Assembly (NCBI GenBank): GCA_934120015.1
Contig: CAKOTD010000014.1
Span: 1 to 34,142 of the forward strand
Direction of reading: 5' to 3'
DNA from: an uncultured Bacilli bacterium
GTDB lineage: Bacteria; Bacillota_I; Bacilli_A; RF39; UBA660
DNA length: 34,142 nt
Each line of letters opens with the position of its first letter. The stretch's first letter is position 1. Shown here piece after piece: positions 14,077-22,835 of the stretch. A program made the position numbers and the translations under genes. The notes under the pieces are model-generated. The model had not been told where the DNA came from. It saw nothing but the letters and a program-made list of their open reading frames with translations, and searched no databases.

Positions 14077-16765
14077 TAATTATACTCTCCACTTTACTAA
14101 TTATTTCGTTCTCATTGCATATTAATGTTCCTCCACCTTGGGCATAAATATTACTTCCTCCACCTTTTCCATCACATAAAGGAAGAATATCTTTTAAAAT
14201 TTTATTGCAATTTATATTTAAGTCTTTATTAGATAATTTTGTAATAAAGTTAACTTTATTTCCAACAATGTTAATTATAAATATAAAACTATTACTAATT
14301 CTATTAGATAATTCATCAACTATACTTTTAAGTATATCAATTTCATAATTGTTAACTGATAATATTATTGTCTTAATACCATTAATTTCTTTTATACTAT
14401 TTTCAAAAAATGATAAATCTGATAAAGCTTTTTCAACCTTTTTCTCATTAAATTCTTTTTCCAACAATAAAACATTATTTTTAACTCTATTTACTTCCTC
14501 TAAATTAAATAATACATCTTTGTAACAATGAGGAGTATCATTATTGATATCAAAATCAAAAACAACATTTAAATTTAATTTCTGTGCCTGTTGTATAATA
14601 TTTTTAGCTTTACCAAGCAATTTTATCATGTCATCATTATATGGTTTAATAGCTAAATATAATTCTTTTTCTATGTTTGTATCTGTTGCGCCTTCAATTC
14701 TATAAACATTGTTTCCTTTAGATTCAATTGATATGATTGCAAATCTAACTATATCTTTAACATTTTTCACATGTGTACCACCGCAGAACTCTTTAGAGTC
14801 AGCAATAGTCACAACTCGAACCTCTTCACCATATTTTTCATCAAACAACGCCACTGCACCTGTTTTTTTTGCATCTTCTAAAGATAATATTTCTGTCTTA
14901 GTTTCACCATAATTCTTAATTTTTTCATTTACTTTTTCTTCTACAGCAATTAAGTCTTCTTTGGAAACTTTTCCCTCATAAAATATATCAAATCTTAAGT
15001 TATTTTCATCTATCCTAGAACCCGCTTGATGAACTTCTTCACCCAAAACTTCTTTCAAAGCCTTTTGAAGCAAATGAGCTGCCGAATGATTTTTCATAAT
15101 TTTATGACGCATTTCCTCATCAACACTGGCAAAAACAATATCACCTTTATGAATAGTTCCAATCCATTTTCCATATAAAAAATGTTGTTTATTTACTGAT
15201 TTAAATGCATCTACTACTTCAATATTGATATCTCCATCTAAAATAGTTCCATTATCTGAAATTTGTCCCCCAGCTTCTGCATAAAATGGATTATTTTCTA
15301 AAACAATATATCCTTCATCAACAAGATTATCTACAAAGCTTTTTCCATCAAATAAACCTATTATTTTGGTATTTGTGCTTAAACTTTCATATCCTATAAA
15401 ATTACTTTTTTCTGTATAATTTATAAGTTCTTCATTTTGCAAATTCATTGCACTAGTCTTACTTCTTGAATTACGAGCTAATTCTTTTTGTTTCTTCATT
15501 GCCTCATTAAACTCTTCCTCTGAAACAGAAAATCCTCTTTCTTTTGCATATTCAACAGTAAGTTCATAAGGAAATCCATATGTATCATAAAGTTTAAATG
15601 CATCTTCACCACTAATCTTATGATCATTATTATTATTATTAAATATTTCCTCTAATTTTTTCTCACCATTTACAAGAGTCTTATTAAATAATTCCTCTTC
15701 AGCTGTTACTTTTCTAATAATCATATCCATTTTGTTTTTTAAATATGGATAATGAAATTCCATTATATTAACAACCACTGGTACTAATTTCCCCATAAAT
15801 GGTTCAGCAATACCTATTTTTTTACCATATCTAACAGCTCTTCTAAGAAGTCTTCTTAGAACATAATCACGACCAGTATTTCCAAAATTTGCACCATCTG
15901 CAAGTGCAAATGTTATAGCCCTAATATGATCAGCAATTATTTTAAATGATGACTCATGATTATAAGTTTTACCACTGATTTCCTCTATTTTATGAATTAT
16001 AGGCATAAATAAATCAGTGTCAAAATTTGTTTCAACATCCTGAGAAATTGTAAGGATTCTTTCTAACCCCATACCTGTATCAATGTTTTTACTTGGAAGT
16101 TCTGGATAATCTTTACGATCCATTCCCGGAATAGAATTATATTGACTGAATACATTATTCCAAATTTCAATATATCTATCATTTTCAATATCATCTTCTA
16201 TTAATTTAATACCAAGTCCATCTGGATCGTATTTCTCTCCTCTATCATAAAATATCTCACTATCTGGGCCACTTGGTCCTTTACCTATTTCCCAAAAATT
16301 TGAGTCAAGTAAAATAATATGATCTCTTGAAACTCCTAAAGACATCCATTTTTCAAGAGTCTCTTTATCATCGGTATAAACTGTCATATATAATTTTTGA
16401 AGAGGTATATCTAGCCATTTTTCAGATGTTAAAAACTCAAATGCCCAACTAATGGCTTCATCACGGAAATAATCACCAACTGAAAAATTACCTAACATTT
16501 CAAATAAAGTTTGGTGTCTAGCAGTTACTCCAACATTTTCGATATCATTAGTTCTTATGCACTTTTGACTACTAGCCATTCTCCTATTGTTAGGAACTAA
16601 ACTACCATCAAAGTATTTTTTCAAAGGTGTAACTCCGGCATTAATAAATAAAATACTTGGATCATTTTTAGGAATTAATGGGGCACTTTCTATTATTTCA
16701 TGATTTTTTGAAGACCAAAAGTCAAACCACATTTGTCGTAATTCATTTGCACTTAACCTTTTCAT
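14069..16765 (-). CDS. alaS: Alanyl-tRNA synthetase
   Basis: Class II synthetase of 898 residues that charges tRNA-Ala and hydrolyses mischarged Ser/Gly-tRNA. Domains: aminoacylation core 1-240 (RHQTLFEMLGNFSVGDYF, NIDTGMGLERI), tRNA-recognition helices 245-460, an editing domain with the zinc set His560/His564 (HSAAHLL) and Cys661/His665 (CGGTH), a coiled coil, and a C-Ala domain ending in GGKGGGSNIYAQGGG-like sequence (written DGKGGGSNIYAQGGG). All key residues are present and the length is normal. TAATG overlap with the upstream kinase gene, with GGAGG as SD. An AI-2E family gene upstream of alaS is also found in B. subtilis. I see no T-box for it. Confidence 0.98.
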   Translation of the reverse strand: MKRLSANELRQMWFDFWSSKNHEIIESAPLIPKNDPSILFINAGVTPLKKYFDGSLVPNNRRMASSQKCIRTNDIENVGVTARHQTLFEMLGNFSVGDYFRDEAISWAFEFLTSEKWLDIPLQKLYMTVYTDDKETLEKWMSLGVSRDHIILLDSNFWEIGKGPSGPDSEIFYDRGEKYDPDGLGIKLIEDDIENDRYIEIWNNVFSQYNSIPGMDRKDYPELPSKNIDTGMGLERILTISQDVETNFDTDLFMPIIHKIEEISGKTYNHESSFKIIADHIRAITFALADGANFGNTGRDYVLRRLLRRAVRYGKKIGIAEPFMGKLVPVVVNIMEFHYPYLKNKMDMIIRKVTAEEELFNKTLVNGEKKLEEIFNNNNNDHKISGEDAFKLYDTYGFPYELTVEYAKERGFSVSEEEFNEAMKKQKELARNSRSKTSAMNLQNEELINYTEKSNFIGYESLSTNTKIIGLFDGKSFVDNLVDEGYIVLENNPFYAEAGGQISDNGTILDGDINIEVVDAFKSVNKQHFLYGKWIGTIHKGDIVFASVDEEMRHKIMKNHSAAHLLQKALKEVLGEEVHQAGSRIDENNLRFDIFYEGKVSKEDLIAVEEKVNEKIKNYGETKTEILSLEDAKKTGAVALFDEKYGEEVRVVTIADSKEFCGGTHVKNVKDIVRFAIISIESKGNNVYRIEGATDTNIEKELYLAIKPYNDDMIKLLGKAKNIIQQAQKLNLNVVFDFDINNDTPHCYKDVLFNLEEVNRVKNNVLLLEKEFNEKKVEKALSDLSFFENSIKEINGIKTIILSVNNYEIDILKSIVDELSNRISNSFIFIINIVGNKVNFITKLSNKDLNINCNKILKDILPLCDGKGGGSNIYAQGGGTLICNENEIISKVESIINE

Positions 16766-17298
16766 TATACATCTTCCTCCAATATACTTTCTATTTTACT
16801 TTTAAGTTGATTAAGATTACCATCATTTTTAATATATATATCATAATCGTGATAATCACCTAGAGAGTTCTCAATTGCATGTTTCTTCTCAACTTTACTT
16901 AAATCACTCTCAAAATTGCTTCTTTCAACAAAAACTTTTTTTACATTTTGAAAACTATTACTTACTTCGTTAAATTCAAGTGGTAGTCTTACATCAGTAA
17001 TTACTATTACATCACAATAATTACCAAGAATTTTTATATCTTCTATTAAACGATTAGTAAAAAACTTTTCATCAATATCAGATCTAATAATTGTTCCTAC
17101 CTCTTGTAAAAAAGTCCTAGGCTTAGTTTCTTCAGATCCATCCCAATCTAAAGCCTTTGAAGCATAATATTTTAAAGGACTAGAAATTTGTAATATGATT
17201 GTTTTAAATCCTTTTTTTAAATAATATTCCTTTATATAGCCACCTATTGTATCTTTTCCATGTCTAGCCTTTCCAGCAATCATATATATTTTTTTCAT
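16765..17298 (-). CDS. Deoxynucleoside-monophosphate-kinase-like P-loop protein
   Basis: A 177-residue P-loop NTPase. Seen: Walker A variant GKARHGKDT at residues 9-17, a middle PRTFLQEVGTIIRSDIDEKFF, then VIVITDVRLPLEFNEV, which serves as Walker-B-like strand, and ERSNFESDLSKVEKKHAIE as a lid region. The pattern fits the phage/bacterial dNMP kinase group within the nucleoside-kinase superfamily; dephospho-CoA kinase (CoaE) is the main alternative but its motifs are not seen. It overlaps the AI-2E gene (ATGA) and alaS (TAATG), so it is tightly co-translated. Confidence 0.75.
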   Translation of the reverse strand: MKKIYMIAGKARHGKDTIGGYIKEYYLKKGFKTIILQISSPLKYYASKALDWDGSEETKPRTFLQEVGTIIRSDIDEKFFTNRLIEDIKILGNYCDVIVITDVRLPLEFNEVSNSFQNVKKVFVERSNFESDLSKVEKKHAIENSLGDYHDYDIYIKNDGNLNQLKSKIESILEEDV

Positions 17299-18449
17299 TC
17301 CTCATTCACCACACTATTTACAATATTATATCTTTCATCAAAAAAAGTAAAAACTACTTTTATAGTTGCCATTATTGGAGTTGCTAAAACCATACCTATT
17401 ACTCCAAAGAAATATCCAAACACTAGTAATCCAAGCATAATTGTCACTGGGTGTAGTTTTAGTTGTTTACTCATAATTAAAGGTTGCAAAAAGTTTCCCT
17501 CAATAAACTGAATAATTACAACAGCTACTAAAGTTATTATTCCAGTAATAGTTGATTGTGAGAATCCAACAATTACTGCAGGAGCACCTCCTATATATGG
17601 CCCCAGATAAGGTATAACATCTGTTAGCCCACAAAATAGTCCAAATAAAAGCGGTGCTTTTAATCCAGATATAACAAAACCAAGAGACGATAAGACAAAT
17701 ACTAATGACGCAAGCATTAATGTGCCTTGTACATATTTTCTAAGTGATGTATTTATTTTATTACTTAAGGATTTTGCTGTTGCTCTATATTTTTTTGGAA
17801 ATAATTTAATAATAATTTCTTCTGCATTTTCAGAGCTAACAAGTAAATAAAAGCCTATAATCATCCCAACAATAATTGTTCCAAGCCCTGAAAAAAATGA
17901 TTTTACAAAACCAACTGTAAGAGATGGTAAAGAACTTGTTAAACTTGTACCAAATTCTTGGATTTTGCTAAATACTTCTGCTCTCATATTTTCGACATCA
18001 AAATCAGCTATTGCACCAAACTTATCTAAAATTCCATCTATAAAATTTGTGAATGTTGTTACCAAAGATGGAATAATTTTGGCAAAATCATTAATTTGAT
18101 CAGACAACACAGGTATTAGGGAACAAAGAACTATTATTATAAGAGCAATTAAAAGAATATATACTATTGCTGCACCTAGTCCTCTTTTTATACCCTTGGA
18201 CTTCATAAAAGTTACCAAAGGATGAAATAACCAAGCAATTACTATACCAATAAACAATGGAGACAAAATATTTAATATCTTTACAAATATATCAATAATT
18301 TTCCATTCTTTAAATAACATTGTACATGCATATATTCCAACTATTACTATAAGAAAAAATGCAATCCTAAGAATTTTTTTAGATAGTAATATTACCTCAT
18401 TTAAATTACTAATATCTACTCCTTTATTATTACTTTTTCTTCCAAACAT
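17295..18449 (-). CDS. AI-2E family transporter
   Basis: A 384-residue membrane protein of the AI-2E (YrrI/YtvI-like) family. Seen: LNILSPLFIGIVIAWLFHPLVTFMK near residues 45-70, SSLGFVISGLKAPLLFGLFCGLTDVIPYLGPYIGGAPAVIVG, and LKLHPVTIMLGLLVFGYFFGVIGMVLATPIMA, with about eight hydrophobic segments. The name comes from TqsA; other members are Na+/H+ antiporters or of unknown substrate, so quorum sensing should not be assumed. The start was set at the ATG at 18449, 8 bases after GGAGG. It heads the operon leading to alaS and has a strong promoter. Confidence 0.88.
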   Translation of the reverse strand: MFGRKSNNKGVDISNLNEVILLSKKILRIAFFLIVIVGIYACTMLFKEWKIIDIFVKILNILSPLFIGIVIAWLFHPLVTFMKSKGIKRGLGAAIVYILLIALIIIVLCSLIPVLSDQINDFAKIIPSLVTTFTNFIDGILDKFGAIADFDVENMRAEVFSKIQEFGTSLTSSLPSLTVGFVKSFFSGLGTIIVGMIIGFYLLVSSENAEEIIIKLFPKKYRATAKSLSNKINTSLRKYVQGTLMLASLVFVLSSLGFVISGLKAPLLFGLFCGLTDVIPYLGPYIGGAPAVIVGFSQSTITGIITLVAVVIIQFIEGNFLQPLIMSKQLKLHPVTIMLGLLVFGYFFGVIGMVLATPIMATIKVVFTFFDERYNIVNSVVNEE

Positions 18450-18472
18450 AAATTTAGCCTCCACACATAGAA

Positions 18473-18501
18473 ATTATATCATACATAAACTCTTTTTACA
18501 A
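18473..18501 (-). promoter_or_regulatory. Promoter of the AI-2E/alaS operon
   Basis: Minus strand: TTGTAA at 18501-18496, 17 bp spacer, TATAAT at 18478-18473 preceded by TGA (extended -10). It follows directly on the ddl terminator. Confidence 0.75.
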
Positions 18502-18522
18502 TTAATATGATATAAAGAAATA

Positions 18523-18548
18523 AAGAGAAACTATTTCTACTTTCTCTT
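18523..18548 (-). terminator. Likely terminator of ddl
   Basis: An AAGAGAAA / TTTCTCTT 8-bp stem with a 10-base loop that contains the ddl stop codon; only a broken T-rich tail follows. Confidence 0.5.
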
Positions 18549-19724
18549 CATTCCTTTCATACCTTTCATTCCTTTTACACCATTAAAATTACTTAATATA
18601 TTACTTTCAAAAGAGTGTATTTTCTTTTGTTTTTCTTTGTAATTTTTAATAGCTGTTGTAATTAATTCATCTAATAATTCATTATATTTTTTATTTGAAG
18701 CTTCCCATAAATAAAATGCTAATGAACCAGGTATTGTATTTGGTTCATTTACATAAACCTTTTTAGTTTCTTTGTCAATCAAATAATCAATACGACATAC
18801 ACCACCAAAATTTAAGCATCTAAATAGTTCTTTAGACATATCTTTAATTTGATTTGTAATCTTCTCATCAAGTCTTGCTGGGATAATACGACTTGCAGAA
18901 GCCATTCCCTTACTTTTGCCACTTTTTCCATTGCCAACATACTTATCATTATAAGTTAAGAAATCTTCATCACTGGAAACCTCCTCCAAACATGAAGTTT
19001 CTTGATATTCATAATTACCTATAACACTGCAATTTACTTCTATCAAATTTTCAACTTTCTTTTCAACAACTATCTTTTGATCATACTTAATTGCCTCATC
19101 AATAGCCTTGTCTAAACTAATTTCGTCTTTGGCAACACTAATTCCAACACTACTTCCAAGGGTAGATGGTTTTACTACAACTGGGAATCCCATCTTTTCA
19201 ATACTTTTTAATATTTTATCTTTCTCATTAAAATATTCATAATCAAAAAACCAAGTATAAGGGACTATAGGGAATCCACATGTTGCCATAACTTGTTTCA
19301 TAATAATTTTATCTTGACCTATAGCAGAGCCAATAACACCACTACCAACATAAGGAACGCCTATTGTTTCAAGATATCCTTGAAGACTGCCATCTTCTGC
19401 TCCATTTCCATGAACAATTGGAAAAATAACATCTATATCAGTAACCAATTTTTTGAATCCTTTTGTAGATTGTAGATAAAAAAGTCCATTACGATTTATA
19501 AGATTAACACTTTTAGCATATCTTTTTAACATATCAAAATCTTTATAAATTTCAATATCCATAAGCATTTTACCTGTATACCAAGTTCTATCTTTTGTTA
19601 TATATATTGGTATAATATCATACTTTTCCCCATTCATAGATTCCATAGCTTGTACAGCAGATATAACACTTACTTCATGTTCTACGGTAGGTCCACCAAA
19701 AATAACTCCAACTTTTATTTTCAT
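18537..19724 (-). CDS. ddl: D-alanine--D-alanine ligase
   Basis: A 395-residue ATP-grasp enzyme that joins two D-alanines for the peptidoglycan stem peptide. Seen: GGPTVEHEVSVISA near the start, GNGAEDGSLQGYLETIGVPYVGSG, KPSTLGSSVGI, and NEPNTIPGS near residue 335. The omega-loop region reads TYNDKY with Tyr at the position that is Phe in D-Ala-D-lactate ligases, so D-Ala-D-Ala is predicted. The start was set at the ATG at 19724 (AGGAG upstream); a GTG four codons earlier overlaps the SD. The C terminus carries a tail of repeated M-K-G units after the enzyme domain. It follows murF, its partner in making UDP-MurNAc-pentapeptide. Confidence 0.96.
   Translation of the reverse strand: MKIKVGVIFGGPTVEHEVSVISAVQAMESMNGEKYDIIPIYITKDRTWYTGKMLMDIEIYKDFDMLKRYAKSVNLINRNGLFYLQSTKGFKKLVTDIDVIFPIVHGNGAEDGSLQGYLETIGVPYVGSGVIGSAIGQDKIIMKQVMATCGFPIVPYTWFFDYEYFNEKDKILKSIEKMGFPVVVKPSTLGSSVGISVAKDEISLDKAIDEAIKYDQKIVVEKKVENLIEVNCSVIGNYEYQETSCLEEVSSDEDFLTYNDKYVGNGKSGKSKGMASASRIIPARLDEKITNQIKDMSKELFRCLNFGGVCRIDYLIDKETKKVYVNEPNTIPGSLAFYLWEASNKKYNELLDELITTAIKNYKEKQKKIHSFESNILSNFNGVKGMKGMKGMKRK
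18546..18575 (-). repeat. 9-bp tandem repeat in the 3' end of ddl
   Basis: Three near-identical units of ATGAAAGG(A/T) order encode a Met-Lys-Gly tail just before the stop codon. It lies outside the ATP-grasp fold. Confidence 0.8.
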
Positions 19725-19738
19725 ATTAATTATCACTC

Positions 19739-21331
19739 CTATTTTTCATTAAATATATCTGGTAAATCATTTTCAAGTAATACATAAGTATCTTTATCGG
19801 CTAACTTTTGCATTAAAGGAAAAGCCAATTTTACATCATTTAAAACATGAATATGATTTTCAGCATAACCAGATTCAACTAATCCATCATATATTGGTTT
19901 AGTTTGATCTTTACCAATTAAAATTACATCATCACATACCTTTGAAATTTGCACTCCAAAATTCTTATTTATTTCATATTGTTTTTCACCAAGCTCAATC
20001 ATACCAGGTGTGACAACTATTTTCTTCCCCGGCATCATTCCAAGAACTTCTATAGCCATTTTTGAACCAACGGGATTTGAATTATATGCGTCATCTATAA
20101 TATTAATGTTACCGTATTTCTTCATTTCTAAACGATGTTCTATACTATGAACTTTCTTGACCCCTAAAACTAATTTTTCATTTTCAATACCAAGTTCATG
20201 TCCAAGTGCTACTGAAGCTAGTATATTATATATATTGGCTTTACCAAGTAATCTTGTTTCTAATCTAATGGTTGTATTAGTATCTTTAAAGGTACAATCA
20301 AAACTTGTTCCTTTTGCACTAAGTTTAATATTACTAGCAACTACATCAGCATTTTTATTTTCAATACCAATATATACTATCTTACACTTATTTTGAAGTT
20401 TATAATTTACTTGATATTCATCATCACCATTTAATATTCCAATTCCATCAGATGGTAGTGACTCGATTAACTCAAATTTACCTTTCTGAATATTTTCACG
20501 ACTTCCAAAGCTTTCTAAATGGGCAGTACCAATTGTCGTTAAAATACCATATGTAGGTTTTACTAAATCACATAATTCTTTAATTTCTCCACGCTTAAAT
20601 GCTCCCATTTCTGCAATAAAATAACTACTAAATTTGTCCAAATAATTATTAATAGAAATTATTAGTCCATAAGTAGTATTAAAATTCTTAGGAGTAGCAA
20701 ATGCATCGTATTTAACGTTTAAAATATCATTCAAAATATTCTTGCTGCTTGTTTTTCCATAACTACCAGTTATCCCTATCACCTTTAAATTATTTAAGCT
20801 GTTAAGTTTACTTACTGCTTTATTTTTGTAATATAAAAATACACATTTTTCTATTGGTTTATTAATAACATTACTAATAAATCCAACTATGTAAGCTATA
20901 TAAACTATTAGTCCTAATATTAAATAATACATAAACAGATAGTTAGCATTAAAGTTAAAATACAAAATAAAGATAATAATGCACATCATTAGCATAGTAG
21001 TTGCAAATAAACGTTTAACCCTTGCAGTCATAGCAAGTGGTTTTTTTATCTGTTCTTTCTTTTGATTTGAAATAAAAATATATATACATATTAAATAAAA
21101 ACTACTAAATAAAATTATACTTATATTATTGCTAATATATTTAAATAGTATAAACAATATAAATACCATATCAAAACTTAAAAAAACTTTTTTCGGATTA
21201 TTTTTAATCCATTTAATATATCGATTTCCGTCATTATACCAGTTCTGTTGCAACATATGAAATACTTTTTTTAACTTTATAAACATGTATGCTAACAATG
21301 GTAATAAAGACAATAAAAAATAATTATTCAT
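19739..21331 (-). CDS. murF: Membrane-anchored MurF-type Mur ligase
   Basis: A 530-residue Mur ligase that should add D-Ala-D-Ala to UDP-MurNAc-tripeptide. Residues 1-160 are unusual: four or five hydrophobic helices (about 3-20, 52-66, 70-88, 110-125, 131-154). The ligase part follows: P-loop GSYGKTS at 189-195, FATPKNFNTTYG, AEMGAFKRGEI, GTAHLESFGS, and DDAYNSNP in the C-terminal domain. The usual soluble N-terminal UDP-substrate domain of MurF is not recognisable and the membrane region stands in its place. The start has AGGAGG 5 bases upstream and overlaps the hydrolase gene by 8. Position before ddl supports MurF over MurE or MurT. Confidence 0.88.
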   Translation of the reverse strand: MNNYFLLSLLPLLAYMFIKLKKVFHMLQQNWYNDGNRYIKWIKNNPKKVFLSFDMVFILFILFKYISNNISIILFSSFYLICIYIFISNQKKEQIKKPLAMTARVKRLFATTMLMMCIIIFILYFNFNANYLFMYYLILGLIVYIAYIVGFISNVINKPIEKCVFLYYKNKAVSKLNSLNNLKVIGITGSYGKTSSKNILNDILNVKYDAFATPKNFNTTYGLIISINNYLDKFSSYFIAEMGAFKRGEIKELCDLVKPTYGILTTIGTAHLESFGSRENIQKGKFELIESLPSDGIGILNGDDEYQVNYKLQNKCKIVYIGIENKNADVVASNIKLSAKGTSFDCTFKDTNTTIRLETRLLGKANIYNILASVALGHELGIENEKLVLGVKKVHSIEHRLEMKKYGNINIIDDAYNSNPVGSKMAIEVLGMMPGKKIVVTPGMIELGEKQYEINKNFGVQISKVCDDVILIGKDQTKPIYDGLVESGYAENHIHVLNDVKLAFPLMQKLADKDTYVLLENDLPDIFNEK

Positions 21332-22061
21332 TACTACCTCCTATAAAATTTCTAAGTATACTTATAGTTTTTCCCAAATTTTCTAAGTATGCATAATGGG
21401 TACATCCTTCATACACAATAACTGCAGAATCTTTAATTAGTTTTTCTAATTCATAGGCTCTATCTATAGAAACTGCCTCATCAAGATCTCCCCAAATAAT
21501 AAGTGTAGGACAATTAATATTAATAACCTTATCTTCAATTCCACAATTAACAGTCTCAACTAGTATTTGTCTCATAACTGGAGAAGCATTACGATAATCA
21601 GTAGATCCTATATGTTTTTTGGCAACCCCTTCTAACTTACTAATTCCAGGAATTTTTTTTAGACTTTTAAGAATCTTCAGTTTTAAAGAATCCTTTTTTA
21701 TTTCTTTAGTAAAAGGACTTCCAAAAACAACTAATTTTTCTACTTCCCACATGCTTGCATATAATAGTGATAATTTCCCTCCAAATGAATGACCAACTAA
21801 TATCGGTTTTTCAATAGAAAGTTTTGTAAGAAAATTCTTAAGCATAGCTACATAATCGTATACAGTCCATGCAAATGGAGGCTCTTCACTTTTACCATGT
21901 CCTGGCAAATCAACTATAATAATTCTATTTTCCTTTTGCAATTTATCACCAATAGGCTTCATCATCTCAATATTTTGACCCCATCCATGAAGTAAAACTA
22001 TTGCCTTGCCATTTTTATTACCATAATCTATATAATTAACATTAACGTCATTTACATTCAC
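21324..22061 (-). CDS. Alpha/beta hydrolase
   Basis: A 245-residue alpha/beta-hydrolase-fold protein. Seen: oxyanion region LLHGWGQN, nucleophile elbow GHSFGG with Ser92, the acid in WGDLDEAVS and the catalytic His in GCTHYAYLEN, so the triad is complete. No signal peptide or membrane helix: cytoplasmic. The substrate is unknown; the family includes esterases, lipases and ring-cleaving hydrolases. The start was set at the GTG at 22061, 4 bases after GGTGAT; the upstream extension runs into the promoter. Being the first gene of a murF-ddl operon suggests some link to envelope precursors or lipids, which is inference only. Confidence 0.85.
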   Translation of the reverse strand: MNVNDVNVNYIDYGNKNGKAIVLLHGWGQNIEMMKPIGDKLQKENRIIIVDLPGHGKSEEPPFAWTVYDYVAMLKNFLTKLSIEKPILVGHSFGGKLSLLYASMWEVEKLVVFGSPFTKEIKKDSLKLKILKSLKKIPGISKLEGVAKKHIGSTDYRNASPVMRQILVETVNCGIEDKVININCPTLIIWGDLDEAVSIDRAYELEKLIKDSAVIVYEGCTHYAYLENLGKTISILRNFIGGSNE

Positions 22062-22077
22062 TATTATCACCAATAAT

Positions 22078-22107
22078 ATTATATCACGAATAACCAAGTA
22101 ATAACAA
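22078..22107 (-). promoter_or_regulatory. Promoter of the hydrolase-murF-ddl operon
   Basis: Minus strand: TTGTTA at 22107-22102, 18 bp spacer, TGA-TATAAT with the -10 at 22083-22078. It begins right after the ftsQ terminator. Confidence 0.65.
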
Positions 22108-22132
22108 GAAAAAGTTATATTTCTATAACTTT
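22107..22132 (-). terminator. Terminator of murG-murB-ftsQ
   Basis: A perfect 9-bp stem AAAGTTATA / TATAACTTT closed by a GAAA tetraloop. The 5' arm includes part of the ftsQ stop codon, and a short T tract follows. Confidence 0.7.
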
Positions 22133-22826
22133 ATTCAAACACAAAATGATCACCATAATCCAAATATAATATTCCTTTTTTATCAGGAATTTCACTAATA
22201 ATATCAAAGTAATTATTAATCAAATAAAATTTTTGAATATTAATATAAACGTAATTACCATCAGTCATAGTAAATAAAAATCTTTCTTCATCTACATTAT
22301 TAGGATCATACTTTATTTCTGAAATATAATTTAATATATTATCATCAACATCAGCCATTACATCAACAAATTTATCATATAACTCATTCGGAATATAATT
22401 TACAAGTAGAGGTACATTAAATTTATCACTTGTTTCATCCTTGGTTTCAAGAATTGTTTTATCTGTATTTGTATTATAAAATAGTGGCCTATTCTCTAAT
22501 ACTTTAATATGCAACTCTGTAAAATTTTTTTTATAAACAATAGCATCTTTAATATATATATCTTTCATTAATCTCTTTTTAATTTTATTAGTATTTAAAA
22601 ATAAAGCTCTAGGATAATCATCAACACCAGCCATTTCCAAAATTTGTTGTTCATTATATTTACCATTATTATTAATATATATATACTTATTATTATGAAT
22701 ATATACATTTGCTAATTTTAAATTAAAAAGCTTAGTGACTATTAATGCAAACAAAAAAATAGAAAGTATCAAAAATAAAACTTTTTTATAATTAATTCTC
22801 ACTCTTACCCTATTTTTTCTTTGCAT
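22131..22826 (-). CDS. ftsQ: Cell division protein FtsQ/DivIB
   Basis: A 231-residue bitopic membrane protein of the divisome: basic cytoplasmic start (QRKNRVRVRINYKK), one membrane helix near residues 16-36, then a POTRA domain (NVYIHNNKYIYINNNGKY, QQILEMAGV) and the FtsQ/DivIB beta domain (VYKKNFTELHIKVLENRPLFY). FtsQ works with FtsL and FtsB at the septum. The start was set at the ATG at 22826 with AGGTGA upstream. Sequence conservation is low, as usual, but topology and the murG-murB-divIB order are convincing. Confidence 0.9.
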   Translation of the reverse strand: MQRKNRVRVRINYKKVLFLILSIFLFALIVTKLFNLKLANVYIHNNKYIYINNNGKYNEQQILEMAGVDDYPRALFLNTNKIKKRLMKDIYIKDAIVYKKNFTELHIKVLENRPLFYNTNTDKTILETKDETSDKFNVPLLVNYIPNELYDKFVDVMADVDDNILNYISEIKYDPNNVDEERFLFTMTDGNYVYINIQKFYLINNYFDIISEIPDKKGILYLDYGDHFVFE

Positions 22827-22835
22827 ATAATTCAC

